Notes: generated by a model from the sequence alone, not told the origin. A stretch of DNA of 64,000 nucleotides from Thalassovita sp. (GCA_029212905.1 JARGPB010000011.1:62001-126000); one strand, 5' to 3'; shown: positions 8,237 through 17,624, numbered from the stretch's first letter. A program made the numbers and translations.

Positions 8237-9445
8237 ATGACTGAAACCGCCTATATCTATGACGCCATTCGGACACCGCGCAGCAAGGGTAAACCAGACG
8301 GCACCCTGCACGAGGTGAAACCGATTGATCTGGTCACCACCCTGTTGACCGAGATGCAGACCCGCCACGATCTGGACACGTCCCGCGTGGATGACCTGAT
8401 GATGGGCTGCGTCGCGCCGGTGATGGAACAGGGCGCCGTGCTGCCGAAAATCGCCCTGCAAAAGGCCGGCTGGTCCGAAAAGGTCGCGGGCGCTCAGGTC
8501 AACCGTTTTTGCGCCAGCGGCCTGGACACGTTCAACACCGCCGCCGCGAAAATCGCTTCCGGCTGGGAGGATCTGGTCTGCGCGGGCGGTTACGAATCCA
8601 TGTCGCGCGTGCCCATGGGCGCCGACGGCGGCCCCTTTGCCGAGGACCCCGCCACCGCCATCCAGACCGGATTCGTGCCCCAGGGCATCGGCGCCGACCT
8701 GATCGCCACCATCGAGGGCTGGACCCGCGATGACGTGGACGCTTTCGCCGTGGAATCGCAAAAACGCGCCGCCCATGCCCGCGATTCTGGCTGGTTCGAC
8801 CGCTCGGTTGTGCCGGTGCGCGATGAAACCGGCGTCGCCATTTTGGACCGCGACGATTTCATCAAGCCCGACACTGACATGCAGAAACTGGCCGCGCTGA
8901 AACCGTCCTTCGCCATGCCCGGCCAGATCGGATTTGACGCCGTCGCCCTGGCCAAATACCCACAGGTCGAACGCATCCACCACGTCCACACCCCCGGCAA
9001 CAGCTCGGGCATTGTGGATGGGGCGTCGCTGATCCTGTTGGGCAATGCTCAGGTTGGCAAAGACCTGGGCCTGACGCCGCGCGGGCGTGTCGTGTCCGTC
9101 GCGCTGACAGCGACCGACCCCACCATCATGCTCACCGGCCCCGGCCCCGCATCCGAAAAGGCCCTGGCCAAGGCCGGCCTGACCATCGACGACATCGACC
9201 TGGTAGAGATTAACGAGGCCTTCGCCTCGGTCGCCCTGCGCCTGCAACGCGACCTGAACGTGCCGGACGAAAAACTGAACGTTGTCGGCGGCGCCATCGC
9301 CATGGGCCATCCGCTGGGCGCGACAGGCGGCTGTCTGGTCTCGACCATGCTGGACGAACTGGAACGCCGCGGCCAGAAACGCGCGCTGATCTGCATGTGC
9401 GTCGGCGGCGGCATGGGCATCGCCAGCATCATCGAACGCGTCTAA
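8237..9445 (+). CDS. Acetyl-CoA C-acyltransferase (thiolase)
   Basis: This 402-residue thiolase cleaves 3-oxoacyl-CoA to acetyl-CoA (or propionyl-CoA) and a shortened acyl-CoA. The nucleophile is Cys92 in NRFCASGLDT; GHPLGATGG carries the active-site His, and CVGGGMG near the C-terminus carries the second Cys. AAGGAGGAG lies just before the ATG at 8237; the frame is open upstream but that extension does not look like coding sequence. The central region seems somewhat shorter than in typical thiolases, with GADGGPFAEDP in the loop domain. It is the first catabolic gene after the regulator. Confidence 0.93.
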   Translation: MTETAYIYDAIRTPRSKGKPDGTLHEVKPIDLVTTLLTEMQTRHDLDTSRVDDLMMGCVAPVMEQGAVLPKIALQKAGWSEKVAGAQVNRFCASGLDTFNTAAAKIASGWEDLVCAGGYESMSRVPMGADGGPFAEDPATAIQTGFVPQGIGADLIATIEGWTRDDVDAFAVESQKRAAHARDSGWFDRSVVPVRDETGVAILDRDDFIKPDTDMQKLAALKPSFAMPGQIGFDAVALAKYPQVERIHHVHTPGNSSGIVDGASLILLGNAQVGKDLGLTPRGRVVSVALTATDPTIMLTGPGPASEKALAKAGLTIDDIDLVEINEAFASVALRLQRDLNVPDEKLNVVGGAIAMGHPLGATGGCLVSTMLDELERRGQKRALICMCVGGGMGIASIIERV

Positions 9446-9457
9446 CAGGAGCCACAA

Positions 9458-11605
9458 ATGACTGATTTCATTTACGAAAAAGACGCAGACGGCATCGTGA
9501 CTGTCACCATGGACATGCAGGGCCAGTCCGCCAACACGATGAACAAACGCTATGTGCCGGGCATGGACGCGGTGCTGGCAAAACTGCGCGCCGAACCGGA
9601 CCTGACCGGGGTGGTCTTTGCCTCGGCCAAGAAAACCTTCTTTGCGGGCGGTGATCTGCGCCTGATCCTGAACATTCAGAAGGCCGACGCCGAAACCCTC
9701 CACTATATCGAGGAAAACAAACGCCCCTACCGCGAGCTAGAGCGCCTGCCAGTTCCCGTCGTCGCCGCCATCAACGGGGCTGCGTTGGGGGGCGGATATG
9801 AGCTGTGCCTGGCCTGTAATCACCGCATCATTGCCGATGTCAAAGGCGCGGTCGTCGGCCTGCCAGAGGTCACCCTGGGCCTGCTGCCCGGTGCCGGTGG
9901 CGTTGTCCGCCTGACCAAACTACTGGGTCTGGAAAAGGCCCTGCCCCACCTGACCGAGGGCAAGCCCGTCAAACCTCAGCCCGCGCTGAAGGCCGGCATG
10001 GTCGACGCGGTTGTCCCCACCACCGACGATCTGATTCCCGCCGCCAAGGCCTGGATACAGGCCAACCCAGACGCTCACACCCAGCCCTGGGATCAGCGCG
10101 GATTTCGCTATCCCGGCGGCGACGTGCTGCACCCAAAGGTCCGGCAGTTGGTCGTCGGCTCCTCGGCGGTTCTCTATTCCAAAACGCGCGGCCTGTTGCC
10201 TGCGCCGACGAAAATCCTGGACCTTGCGGTCAATTCCATGCGCATCGACTATGACGCCGCCCTGCGCAGCGAAAGCCGCGGCCTGTGCGCGCTGGTCATG
10301 ACGCCGCAATGCAAGGCCGCGATCGGCACCTTCTTCTTTGGGATGCAGGCGATCAAATCCGGTGCTGTCCGCCCGGATGGCGACCGTTGGCGCGCCCGAA
10401 ACGCCGCCATTCTGGGCGCCGGTATGATGGGGTCCGGCATCGCCTGGGCCCATGCCAATGCCGGCCTGCCCACCGCGCTGAAAGACACCGATCAGGACCG
10501 CGCCGCGCATGGTAAATCCTACACCGCGACGCTGGCCGACAAACGGATCAAGCGCGGCCGCATGGACGAGGCGCGCAAAACCGCCCTTCTGTCGCAGATC
10601 ACGCCGACCACCGACAACACCGCCTTTGCTGGCACCGACATCATCATCGAGGCCGTGTTCGAGGACATCGCCCTCAAGGAACAGGTCATCCCCGAAACCT
10701 TTGCCCAGCTGGGGCCGGACGGGATTTATGGCTCGAATACCTCGACGCTGCCGATCTCAATTCTGGCGGACTACTGCCCCGATCCGACCCGGTTCATCGG
10801 GCTGCATTTCTTTTCCCCGGTCGATAAAATGAAGGTCGTGGAAATCATCATGGGCGCAAAGACCAGCCAGGACACCCTGCGCAAAGCCTATGATTATGTT
10901 CAACAAATCGGATATATGCCCATCGTGGTGAATGACAGCCGGGGCTTCTTTACCTCCCGCGTGTTCGGCACCTATCTGGACGAAGGCATCGCCCTGATGG
11001 TGGACGGCATGTCCCCCGTCGCAGTCGAGCGCGCAGGCTGGTTGGCCGGGATGCCCGTCGGCCCCCTGGCCGTGCATGACGAGGTATCATTAACCCTGTC
11101 CCAAAAGGTCGAGCGCACCCACAAGGCCCTGGACGAACGGCTGGGCATCGACAGCGGCTTCGGCAAGCACAACACCGCCGCCAAGCTGGTCTATGACGCG
11201 ATGATCGACCAGGGGCGCGGCGGTCGGCACTATGGTGGGGGCTTTTACGACTATGCCGCTGACGGCAGCAAATCCCTGTGGGACGGCCTGTCGCAATTCA
11301 GCACCGGCAACAGGGAAATCCCCCTTCAAGACGCCATCGACAGGCTGCTGTACCGTCAGGCAATCGAGACCCTGCGCTGCCTGAATGAAAACGTCCTGCG
11401 TACCGAGGTCGAGGCCAATCTGGGCGGCATTTTCGCCATCGGATTCCCCGCTCATACCGGCGGCGCGATTCAGTTCATTCGGGGTATCGGCATCGACGCT
11501 TTTGCCGCCCGTGCGGCCCAACTGGCCGACACCTATGGCGAACGGTTCGCGCTGACGGATGCAGAGTATGACATCCTGCGCACCAGCCAAGAGCAAGCCG
11601 CATGA
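9458..11605 (+). CDS. FadB-like enoyl-CoA hydratase/3-hydroxyacyl-CoA dehydrogenase
   Basis: This 715-residue bifunctional enzyme hydrates 2-enoyl-CoA and then oxidises the 3-hydroxyacyl-CoA with NAD. The N-terminal crotonase domain (about 1-190) has the oxyanion-hole region KTFFAGGDL and both catalytic Glu positions (GGGYEL and LPEVTLG). The NAD-binding domain starts with AAILGAGMMGSGIAWAHA near residue 310, and HFFSPVDKMKVVEII follows. AGGAG precedes the ATG. It lies 12 nt after the thiolase and overlaps the next gene by 4 nt. Confidence 0.94.
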   Translation: MTDFIYEKDADGIVTVTMDMQGQSANTMNKRYVPGMDAVLAKLRAEPDLTGVVFASAKKTFFAGGDLRLILNIQKADAETLHYIEENKRPYRELERLPVPVVAAINGAALGGGYELCLACNHRIIADVKGAVVGLPEVTLGLLPGAGGVVRLTKLLGLEKALPHLTEGKPVKPQPALKAGMVDAVVPTTDDLIPAAKAWIQANPDAHTQPWDQRGFRYPGGDVLHPKVRQLVVGSSAVLYSKTRGLLPAPTKILDLAVNSMRIDYDAALRSESRGLCALVMTPQCKAAIGTFFFGMQAIKSGAVRPDGDRWRARNAAILGAGMMGSGIAWAHANAGLPTALKDTDQDRAAHGKSYTATLADKRIKRGRMDEARKTALLSQITPTTDNTAFAGTDIIIEAVFEDIALKEQVIPETFAQLGPDGIYGSNTSTLPISILADYCPDPTRFIGLHFFSPVDKMKVVEIIMGAKTSQDTLRKAYDYVQQIGYMPIVVNDSRGFFTSRVFGTYLDEGIALMVDGMSPVAVERAGWLAGMPVGPLAVHDEVSLTLSQKVERTHKALDERLGIDSGFGKHNTAAKLVYDAMIDQGRGGRHYGGGFYDYAADGSKSLWDGLSQFSTGNREIPLQDAIDRLLYRQAIETLRCLNENVLRTEVEANLGGIFAIGFPAHTGGAIQFIRGIGIDAFAARAAQLADTYGERFALTDAEYDILRTSQEQAA

Positions 11606-12741
11606 GCGCGCCGTCCGCTGGCCCTCTGCATGGCATGAAAGTGGTGGAAATGGCGGGGCTTGGCCCTGCCCCTCTGGCCGGGCAGTTCCTGTCCGATCTG
11701 GGGGCGCAGGTCACGCTGATCACCCGCAAATCCGGCCCCGCCAACCCCGCCGACATCAACAACCGGGGCAAACGGTCCGTTGCGCTGAACCTCAAATCCC
11801 CCGACGGGCTGGCCGCCGCGCAAAAACTGATCGACACCGCTGATGTGCTGATCGAGGGCTTCCGCCCCGGCGTGATGGAGCGCATGGGCCTGGGTCCCGA
11901 CACCTGCCTGACGCGCAACCCTACGCTGGTGTATGGTCGCATGACCGGCTGGGGACAGGACGGCCCCATGTCCCAAATGGCCGGCCATGACATCAACTAT
12001 CTGGGCATCACCGGCGTTCTGAATGCCATCGGCAAGAAAGACGCCCCGCCGGTTCCGCCGCTGAACATCGCCGCCGATTACGCCGGCGGCACCATGTTCC
12101 TGCTGCTGGGCATCCTGTCGGCGCTATTTGAACGCCAGACCTCGGGCCGCGGGCAGGTCATCGACGCCGCCATGGTGGACGGTGCCCCCGCCCTGCTGGC
12201 GCTGATCCATTCCATGATCGCCATGGGCCAATGGTCCGAACACCGCGAAAGCAACTGGCTGGATGGTGGCGCGCCCTTCTATCGCTCTTACGCCTGCAAG
12301 GACGGCAAATACGTGTCCGTCGGCCCGCTCGAACCGCAGTTCTACGCCCAGCTGATCGACATCGCGGGCCTGCCCGACGATCACAAAGCCACGCAAAACG
12401 ACGAAACGTCATGGTTGGCGCGCCATGCGTCCTATGAACAACTGTTTGCTACCAAGACGCGCGACGAATGGACGGCCCTGTTTGACGGCACCGATGCCTG
12501 TGTAGCCCCCGTGCTCACATGGTCCGAGGCCCCGAACCATCCGCACATGCAGGCGCGCGGCGTGTTTACGCAGGTGGACGGCGTGACCCAGGTCACCCCC
12601 GCCCCCCGTTTCAGCCGCACGGCTCCGGGTCCGGTGGGCAAACCGCCCGCCCCCGGTGCCGACACCGAAACCGTCCTGGCCGAGCTGGGCTATGACGCTG
12701 ACATGATTGCAGGGCTCCGCGCCAGCGGCGTCCTGACCTGA
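11602..12741 (+). CDS. CaiB/BaiF-family protein, probable alpha-methylacyl-CoA racemase
   Basis: This 379-residue class III CoA-transferase family protein most resembles alpha-methylacyl-CoA racemase, which interconverts (2R)- and (2S)-methylacyl-CoA so that the acyl-CoA dehydrogenase can act. His129 in AGHDINYLGITG and Asp159 in NIAADYAGG are 30 residues apart, matching the catalytic His/Asp pair of the mycobacterial racemase. The motif RTPRNPADINNRGKRS region is replaced here by KSGPANPADINNRGKRS. It overlaps the preceding gene by 4 nt. A CoA-transferase role cannot be excluded. Confidence 0.85.
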   Translation: MSAPSAGPLHGMKVVEMAGLGPAPLAGQFLSDLGAQVTLITRKSGPANPADINNRGKRSVALNLKSPDGLAAAQKLIDTADVLIEGFRPGVMERMGLGPDTCLTRNPTLVYGRMTGWGQDGPMSQMAGHDINYLGITGVLNAIGKKDAPPVPPLNIAADYAGGTMFLLLGILSALFERQTSGRGQVIDAAMVDGAPALLALIHSMIAMGQWSEHRESNWLDGGAPFYRSYACKDGKYVSVGPLEPQFYAQLIDIAGLPDDHKATQNDETSWLARHASYEQLFATKTRDEWTALFDGTDACVAPVLTWSEAPNHPHMQARGVFTQVDGVTQVTPAPRFSRTAPGPVGKPPAPGADTETVLAELGYDADMIAGLRASGVLT

Positions 12742-12752
12742 GGAGGACTAAA

Positions 12753-13538
12753 ATGACCCCGGATTTCAAAGGCGTCCTATCGCTGGACACCGATGGTGCC
12801 ATCGCCACCGTCACCCTGACCCGCCCCAAGGCTTTTAACGCGATCAACGATGATCTGCGCGCCGCGCTGCGCACCGTGGTGGCCCATATCGACACGTTGG
12901 ACGACATCCGCGTCGTGATTTTGCGCGGCGAAGGCCCCGGTTTCTGTGCCGGTGCAGATCTCAAGGGCGGTCTGGGCACCACCCCCACCGATCACATGCT
13001 CGAGGCCGAATACCGCCCCTCGCTGGTTGGCATCGCCAATTCGCCCAAGATCTGGATTGCCCAAGTGCACGGGTCCGCCGCCGGGATCGGCGCCGCCTAT
13101 GCGATGAACTGTGATCTGGTCGTCATGGCCGAAAACGCGTCGCTCTACATGGCCTTTGCCGCGATTTCGCTGGTGCCGGACGGGGGCAACACCTGGTTGC
13201 TGCTCAAGGGCATGGGCTATCACCGCGCCCTTCAGGCCATTCTTGAGGGCCGCAAAATCCCTGCCCCGGAATGCCTGCAACACGGTCTGGTCAATCAGCT
13301 CTCCCCCGCGGACACGCTGGACTCCGACACCCGCGCGCTGGCCGAACGTATCGCCGCCGCCGCACCGCTCGCCGCCGCCGGGGCCAAAAAAATCTTGCGC
13401 AACATCGGTCAAAGCAGCTACTCGGACGCCTTCACCGCCGAGGCCCAGATTCAGGGCCCGCTCACCAATTCCGCCGATTTCCAAGAGGGCGTCATGGCCT
13501 TCATCGAAAAACGCGCCCCCGAATTCAAAGGCAAATAA
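12753..13538 (+). CDS. PaaG-like enoyl-CoA hydratase/isomerase family protein
   Basis: This 261-residue crotonase-fold protein has the oxyanion-hole pattern GPGFCAGADLKGG. Both canonical hydratase Glu positions are replaced: HGSAAGIGAAYAMNCDLV has Ala where the first Glu would be, and MAFAAISLVPDGGNTW has Ala in place of the second but an Asp in VPDGG. This matches PaaG-type 2,3-dehydroadipyl/enoyl-CoA isomerases, which use that Asp. It is therefore more likely an isomerase than a hydratase. GAGGA precedes the start, and the gene lies 11 nt after the racemase gene. Confidence 0.88.
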   Translation: MTPDFKGVLSLDTDGAIATVTLTRPKAFNAINDDLRAALRTVVAHIDTLDDIRVVILRGEGPGFCAGADLKGGLGTTPTDHMLEAEYRPSLVGIANSPKIWIAQVHGSAAGIGAAYAMNCDLVVMAENASLYMAFAAISLVPDGGNTWLLLKGMGYHRALQAILEGRKIPAPECLQHGLVNQLSPADTLDSDTRALAERIAAAAPLAAAGAKKILRNIGQSSYSDAFTAEAQIQGPLTNSADFQEGVMAFIEKRAPEFKGK

Positions 13539-13540
13539 AC

Positions 13541-14518
13541 ATGTCGCTGCCCCCCGTATTGCAAAATCTGCGTATCCCGCTGATCGGCTCGCCGCTGTTC
13601 ATCATCTCGAATCCGGATCTGGTCATCGCCCAGTGCAAGGCAGGCATCGTCGGGTCCTTTCCCGCCCTGAACGCCCGCGAAAAAGAGGGCAACTCGTTGG
13701 ATGAATGGCTGGGTCGCATCACCGACACCCTGGCGGAATATAACGCCGCCAACCCCGATCAGCCCGCCGCCCCCTTTGCCGTGAACCAGATCGTGCACCG
13801 CTCGAATCCGCGCCTGGAACGCGACGTTGAACTCTGCGTCAAACACAAGGTCCCCGTCTGGATCACCTCGCTGGGCGCGCAGGAATGGGTCTACGAGGCC
13901 GCGCATTCCGTCGGTGCCATCGTGCTGCACGACATCATCAACGACAAATTCGCCCACAAGGCCATCGAGAAAGGCGCCGATGGTCTGATTGCTGTTGCCG
14001 CTGGCGCCGGGGGGCACGCGGGTGCGCAGTCCCCACTGGCCCTGATTCAGGAAATCCGCGCGTGGTTTGACGGCCCGCTGTTCCTGTCTGGCGCGATTGC
14101 CAAGGGCGATTCCATCCTCGCCGCTCAGGCCATGGGCGCGGATGGTGGCTATGCTGGCTCTGCCTTTATTGCCACGCACGAGGCCAACGCCGATCAGCGA
14201 TACAAGGACATGATCACCGAATCCGGCGCGTCCGACATTGTCTATTCCGATCTCTTCACCGGGGTTTGGGGCAACTACCTGAAGCCCTCGATCGCCGCTG
14301 CCGGGATGGACCCCGACAATCTGGAACGCTCGGATCCCGCGAACATGGATTTCGGCAAGGAAAAACCCAAAAGCTGGTCTTCGATCTGGGGGTCTGGTCA
14401 GGGGATCGGCGCGATTAAGGACGTTGTGCCTGCCGCTCAGTTGGTGGATCGCCTGGCGGCCGAGTATTTCGCCGCCGCAGACCGCCTGACCGCTCAGGTC
14501 AGCGCGTACCGGCGCTAA
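13541..14518 (+). CDS. Nitronate monooxygenase-family flavoprotein
   Basis: This 325-residue FMN protein belongs to the 2-nitropropane dioxygenase/nitronate monooxygenase family, which also includes enoyl reductase-like members. Visible motifs are GSPLFIISNPDLVIAQ at the N-terminus, the GAGGHAGAQSP segment with the catalytic-type His, and the phosphate-binding GAIAKGDSILAAQAMGADG. It starts 2 nt after the preceding stop, so it is part of the acyl-CoA operon. In such settings the substrate is often unknown. Confidence 0.87.
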   Translation: MSLPPVLQNLRIPLIGSPLFIISNPDLVIAQCKAGIVGSFPALNAREKEGNSLDEWLGRITDTLAEYNAANPDQPAAPFAVNQIVHRSNPRLERDVELCVKHKVPVWITSLGAQEWVYEAAHSVGAIVLHDIINDKFAHKAIEKGADGLIAVAAGAGGHAGAQSPLALIQEIRAWFDGPLFLSGAIAKGDSILAAQAMGADGGYAGSAFIATHEANADQRYKDMITESGASDIVYSDLFTGVWGNYLKPSIAAAGMDPDNLERSDPANMDFGKEKPKSWSSIWGSGQGIGAIKDVVPAAQLVDRLAAEYFAAADRLTAQVSAYRR

Positions 14519-14559
14519 GTTGTGCCGCCCTTTCACTCCCGTGGTGGGGCGCACACCCA

Positions 14560-14591
14560 GGTCAGAAGGTTCTGAGGGGGACCTTCTGACC
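14560..14591. terminator. Perfect 11-bp hairpin between the converging acyl-CoA and copper operons
   Basis: GGTCAGAAGGT (14560-14570) and its exact complement (14581-14591) flank a 10-nt loop. There is no U-run on the plus strand, so intrinsic termination is uncertain, but it sits 41 nt after the last plus-strand gene. A further partial copy, CCTTCTGA, lies at about 14599-14606. Confidence 0.5.
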
Positions 14592-14679
14592 GCCTAATCC
14601 TTCTGAATTTGCGGTGCCCGCGTCATGCCGGGGGGGATTTGTACCAAATCGTGGGGCAAATCGCACAAAAGCCCCCAAA

Positions 14680-15072
14680 CTAGCGCGTCTGAGCCGCCAG
14701 ATCCGACAGGATCGGGCAATCGGGCCGATTGTCCCCTGCGCAGGACGAAACCAGCCCCGCAAGCGTCGCCCGCATCTCTTTCAGCTCGGCCAGTTTTTCG
14801 TCGATCCGGGCCAGATGCCCTTTGGCGATTTGCTTCACATCGGCGCTGGCGCGCGTCTGATCTTCGTACAAAGTCAACAGGTTACGGCAATCCTCGATAC
14901 TGAACCCCAGCGCCCGTGCCCGTCCCAGAAAGGCCAGCTTGTGCAGGTCGGTCTGCGCGAATCTACGGTATCCGTTGGGGGCACGGTGCGGGCGGATCAG
15001 GCCGATGTCCTCGTAATAGCGAATGGTTTTGGACGGCAGGCCCGACAGCTGAGAAACCTCTCCGATATTCAT
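14680..15072 (-). CDS. cueR: CueR-type MerR-family copper regulator
   Basis: This 130-residue MerR-family activator senses Cu(I). The winged helix starts MNIGEVSQLSGLPSKTIRYYE and a long dimerisation helix follows. Cys111 and Cys119 in SSCAGDNRPDCPIL are separated by seven residues, exactly like the Cu(I)-binding Cys112/Cys120 pair of Escherichia coli CueR. It starts 3 nt after the copA stop, so regulator and pump form one operon. Two candidate operators lie upstream of copA and of the copZ-like gene. Confidence 0.93.
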   Translation of the reverse strand: MNIGEVSQLSGLPSKTIRYYEDIGLIRPHRAPNGYRRFAQTDLHKLAFLGRARALGFSIEDCRNLLTLYEDQTRASADVKQIAKGHLARIDEKLAELKEMRATLAGLVSSCAGDNRPDCPILSDLAAQTR

Positions 15073-15075
15073 GAT

Positions 15076-17535
15076 TTATCCTTTCTGTTCAATCGCTTGC
15101 ATTTCCGGTTGCACCCGTCGCAGACGCAGCGCGTTCGACAGCACGAAAACCGACGACATCGCCATCGCCCCCGCCGCCAGCATCGGTGACAGCTGCCATC
15201 CGAACAGCGGGTAAAACACCCCCGCCGCAACCGGGATCAACGCCGTGTTATACCCGAATGCCCAGAACAAATTTTGCTTAATATTCAACATGGTACGTCC
15301 AGAAATTGCAAATGCGTTGACCACGCCGCGCAGGTCCCCTGACATCAAAACTACGTCGGCGGATTCGATGGCCACATCTGTTCCGGTGCCAATCGCGATG
15401 CCCACATCCGCATGAGCCAAGGCCGGCGCGTCGTTGATTCCGTCGCCCACGAACGCCACCCTCCGCCCGTCCGCGCGCAAGCTTTCCAACGCCTCGACCT
15501 TGCCCTTCGGCAGCACCTCGGCGACGACGTGGTCGATCCCTAATTGCCCCGCGATTGCCTGGGCCGTCGCGCGGTTGTCCCCGGTGATCATTGCGATTTT
15601 CAAACCCTTGCCATGAAGCGCCTTAATCACTGATTTTGCGGAATTTTTTACAGGATCAGATACAGCGATTGCCGCCACGGCCCGCCCGTCAAATGCCGCG
15701 TAAAGCGGGGTTTTTCCCTCCGCAGCCAAGGCCCTCGCGACGTCCTCGAACGCGCTCAGATCGACCTTGCGGCGCGTCATCAGACGGTCCGCACCGACCA
15801 TCACGCGCACCCCCTCGACCGTGCCCATGACGCCATATCCGGTGACCGACCCAAAGCTCTCGACCTCGGGCTGCGCCCCGTCATGCGCCGCAACAATCGC
15901 CCGCGCGATCGGATGCTCCGAGAACGCCTCGACCGCCGCCACCCGGCGCAAAACCTCGGCGCGTTCGACCCCCTCGGCCAGAACGAAATCTGTGAGCGCC
16001 GGGCGCCCTTCGGTCAGGGTTCCCGTCTTGTCCATTGCCACGACATCCACGCCCACAAGTGATTGTAATGCATCACCTTTTCGGAACAGAACGCCCATCT
16101 CAGCCGCCCGTCCCGTGCCCACCATGATCGAGGTCGGCGTGGCCAGGCCCATCGCGCAGGGGCAGGCAATGATCAGCACGGCAACCCCTGCCACCAACGC
16201 ATGCGTCATCACCGGAGACGGCCCGAAAAGCGCCCAAGCCAGCATCGTCAGCAGCGCCACGCCCATGACCACCGGCACGAACCACAGCGTGATCCGGTCC
16301 ACCAGCCCCTGAATGGGCAACTTGGCGCCCTGCGCCTCTTCGACCAGCCGAATGATCTGCGCCAGCATTGTGTCATTGCCCACTTTCGTGGCCGTAAACC
16401 GCAACATACCGGTGCCGTTGACCGTCCCACCCACAACATCTGCCCCTGCCTGTTTGGCTACGGGGATCGGCTCGCCGGTGATCATGCTTTCGTCGACATA
16501 CGAATCCCCGTCAGTCACACGGCCATCCACGGCGATGCGCTCGCCTGGGCGGACCACCACGGTGTCCCCCGGTTCCAAATCCTCGACAGCCACGTCCTCT
16601 GCCACTCCGTCGCGCTCGACCCGAGCCGTTTTTACGCGTAGCCCCAATAGCTTACGGATCGCCTGACCGGTACGCCCCTTGGCCCGCGCCTCCAAATAGC
16701 GACCCAGCAGGATCAGCACCACGATCACGGCGGCAGATTCAAAATACACTGCGCGCGTGTTTCCCGGCAGCGCGTCAGGGAAAAACACCGCCACAACCGA
16801 GAACCCATAGGCCGCCGCCGTCCCCACAGCGACCAAGGAGTTCATATCCGGTGCGCCCCTCAGCAACGCCGGAAACCCCTTAGTATAGAACGACCGCCCC
16901 GGTCCGATCAGCACCAAGGATGTCAGTACAAACTGCACCATCCAGCTTGATCCCTGACCGATAACCATCTGAATCCAATGATGAAATGCAGGAATAAGGT
17001 GCCCCCCCATTTCCAGAACGAACACTGGAATCGCCAGCGTCGCGGCCAGCACCAACCGTAGTTTCAGCGCCTTGGCCTCTTCTTCCTTGCGGGTTCCGAC
17101 GGGTCTGGCATCGCTGTCGCGCGCCGTCACCGGATAGCCCGCCTCTTTGGCCGCGCGCCGTAACGCCGCCATGTCCATCGCCCCCTCAAGGAACGTCACC
17201 TGCGCCGTCTCGTTCGCCAGGTTCACCGCGACCGAAATAACCCCCGGCACGGCCTCTAGCGCCTTATCGACGCGCCCCACACACGAGGCACAGGTCATGC
17301 CCTCGACGTTCAGCGTCACCACCCCAGTTCTGGCGGGATAACCGGCTGTTTTCAAACCACCTATCAGGGTTTCGACATCGGCAGGGGCATCAAAGGAAAC
17401 CTGCGCCGTTTCGGTCGCCAAATTGACCGAGGCCCTGGAGACCCCCTCCATGCTGGACAGCGCCTTTTCGACCCGCCCGACGCAGGCGGCACATGTCATG
17501 CCTTCGATTTGAAAATTGGTGGTCCGAGTGGTCAT
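15076..17535 (-). CDS. copA: Cu(I)-exporting P-type ATPase CopA
   Basis: This 819-residue P1B-type ATPase pumps Cu(I) out of the cytoplasm. Two N-terminal heavy-metal domains carry GMTCAAC (Cys15/Cys18) and GMTCASC (Cys82/Cys85). The membrane metal site CPC is at 458-460, the phosphorylated Asp is in DKTGT (502-506), and TGE (353-355), TGDN and GDGINDAP are all present. It is complete and of usual length. CAGGAG precedes the ATG at 17535. It is the first gene of a copA-cueR operon driven by a CueR-type promoter. Confidence 0.95.
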   Translation of the reverse strand: MTTRTTNFQIEGMTCAACVGRVEKALSSMEGVSRASVNLATETAQVSFDAPADVETLIGGLKTAGYPARTGVVTLNVEGMTCASCVGRVDKALEAVPGVISVAVNLANETAQVTFLEGAMDMAALRRAAKEAGYPVTARDSDARPVGTRKEEEAKALKLRLVLAATLAIPVFVLEMGGHLIPAFHHWIQMVIGQGSSWMVQFVLTSLVLIGPGRSFYTKGFPALLRGAPDMNSLVAVGTAAAYGFSVVAVFFPDALPGNTRAVYFESAAVIVVLILLGRYLEARAKGRTGQAIRKLLGLRVKTARVERDGVAEDVAVEDLEPGDTVVVRPGERIAVDGRVTDGDSYVDESMITGEPIPVAKQAGADVVGGTVNGTGMLRFTATKVGNDTMLAQIIRLVEEAQGAKLPIQGLVDRITLWFVPVVMGVALLTMLAWALFGPSPVMTHALVAGVAVLIIACPCAMGLATPTSIMVGTGRAAEMGVLFRKGDALQSLVGVDVVAMDKTGTLTEGRPALTDFVLAEGVERAEVLRRVAAVEAFSEHPIARAIVAAHDGAQPEVESFGSVTGYGVMGTVEGVRVMVGADRLMTRRKVDLSAFEDVARALAAEGKTPLYAAFDGRAVAAIAVSDPVKNSAKSVIKALHGKGLKIAMITGDNRATAQAIAGQLGIDHVVAEVLPKGKVEALESLRADGRRVAFVGDGINDAPALAHADVGIAIGTGTDVAIESADVVLMSGDLRGVVNAFAISGRTMLNIKQNLFWAFGYNTALIPVAAGVFYPLFGWQLSPMLAAGAMAMSSVFVLSNALRLRRVQPEMQAIEQKG

Positions 17536-17564
17536 GGCAGGCTCCTGTCAACGCGACTGCACCC

Positions 17565-17595
17565 TAGATAAGGCTTCCACTAGATGGAAGGTCAA
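17565..17595 (-). promoter_or_regulatory. CueR-type promoter/operator of copA
   Basis: On the minus strand a -35 TTGACC (17590-17595) and a -10 TATCTA (17565-17570) are separated by 19 nt, the over-long spacer typical of MerR-family promoters. The spacer holds the dyad CCTTCC-ATCTAGT-GGAAGC, the same arrangement as the E. coli copA promoter. Confidence 0.85.
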
Positions 17596-17624
17596 GGCAT
17601 TGTGTGGAATTCTTCGCGTGGCTC

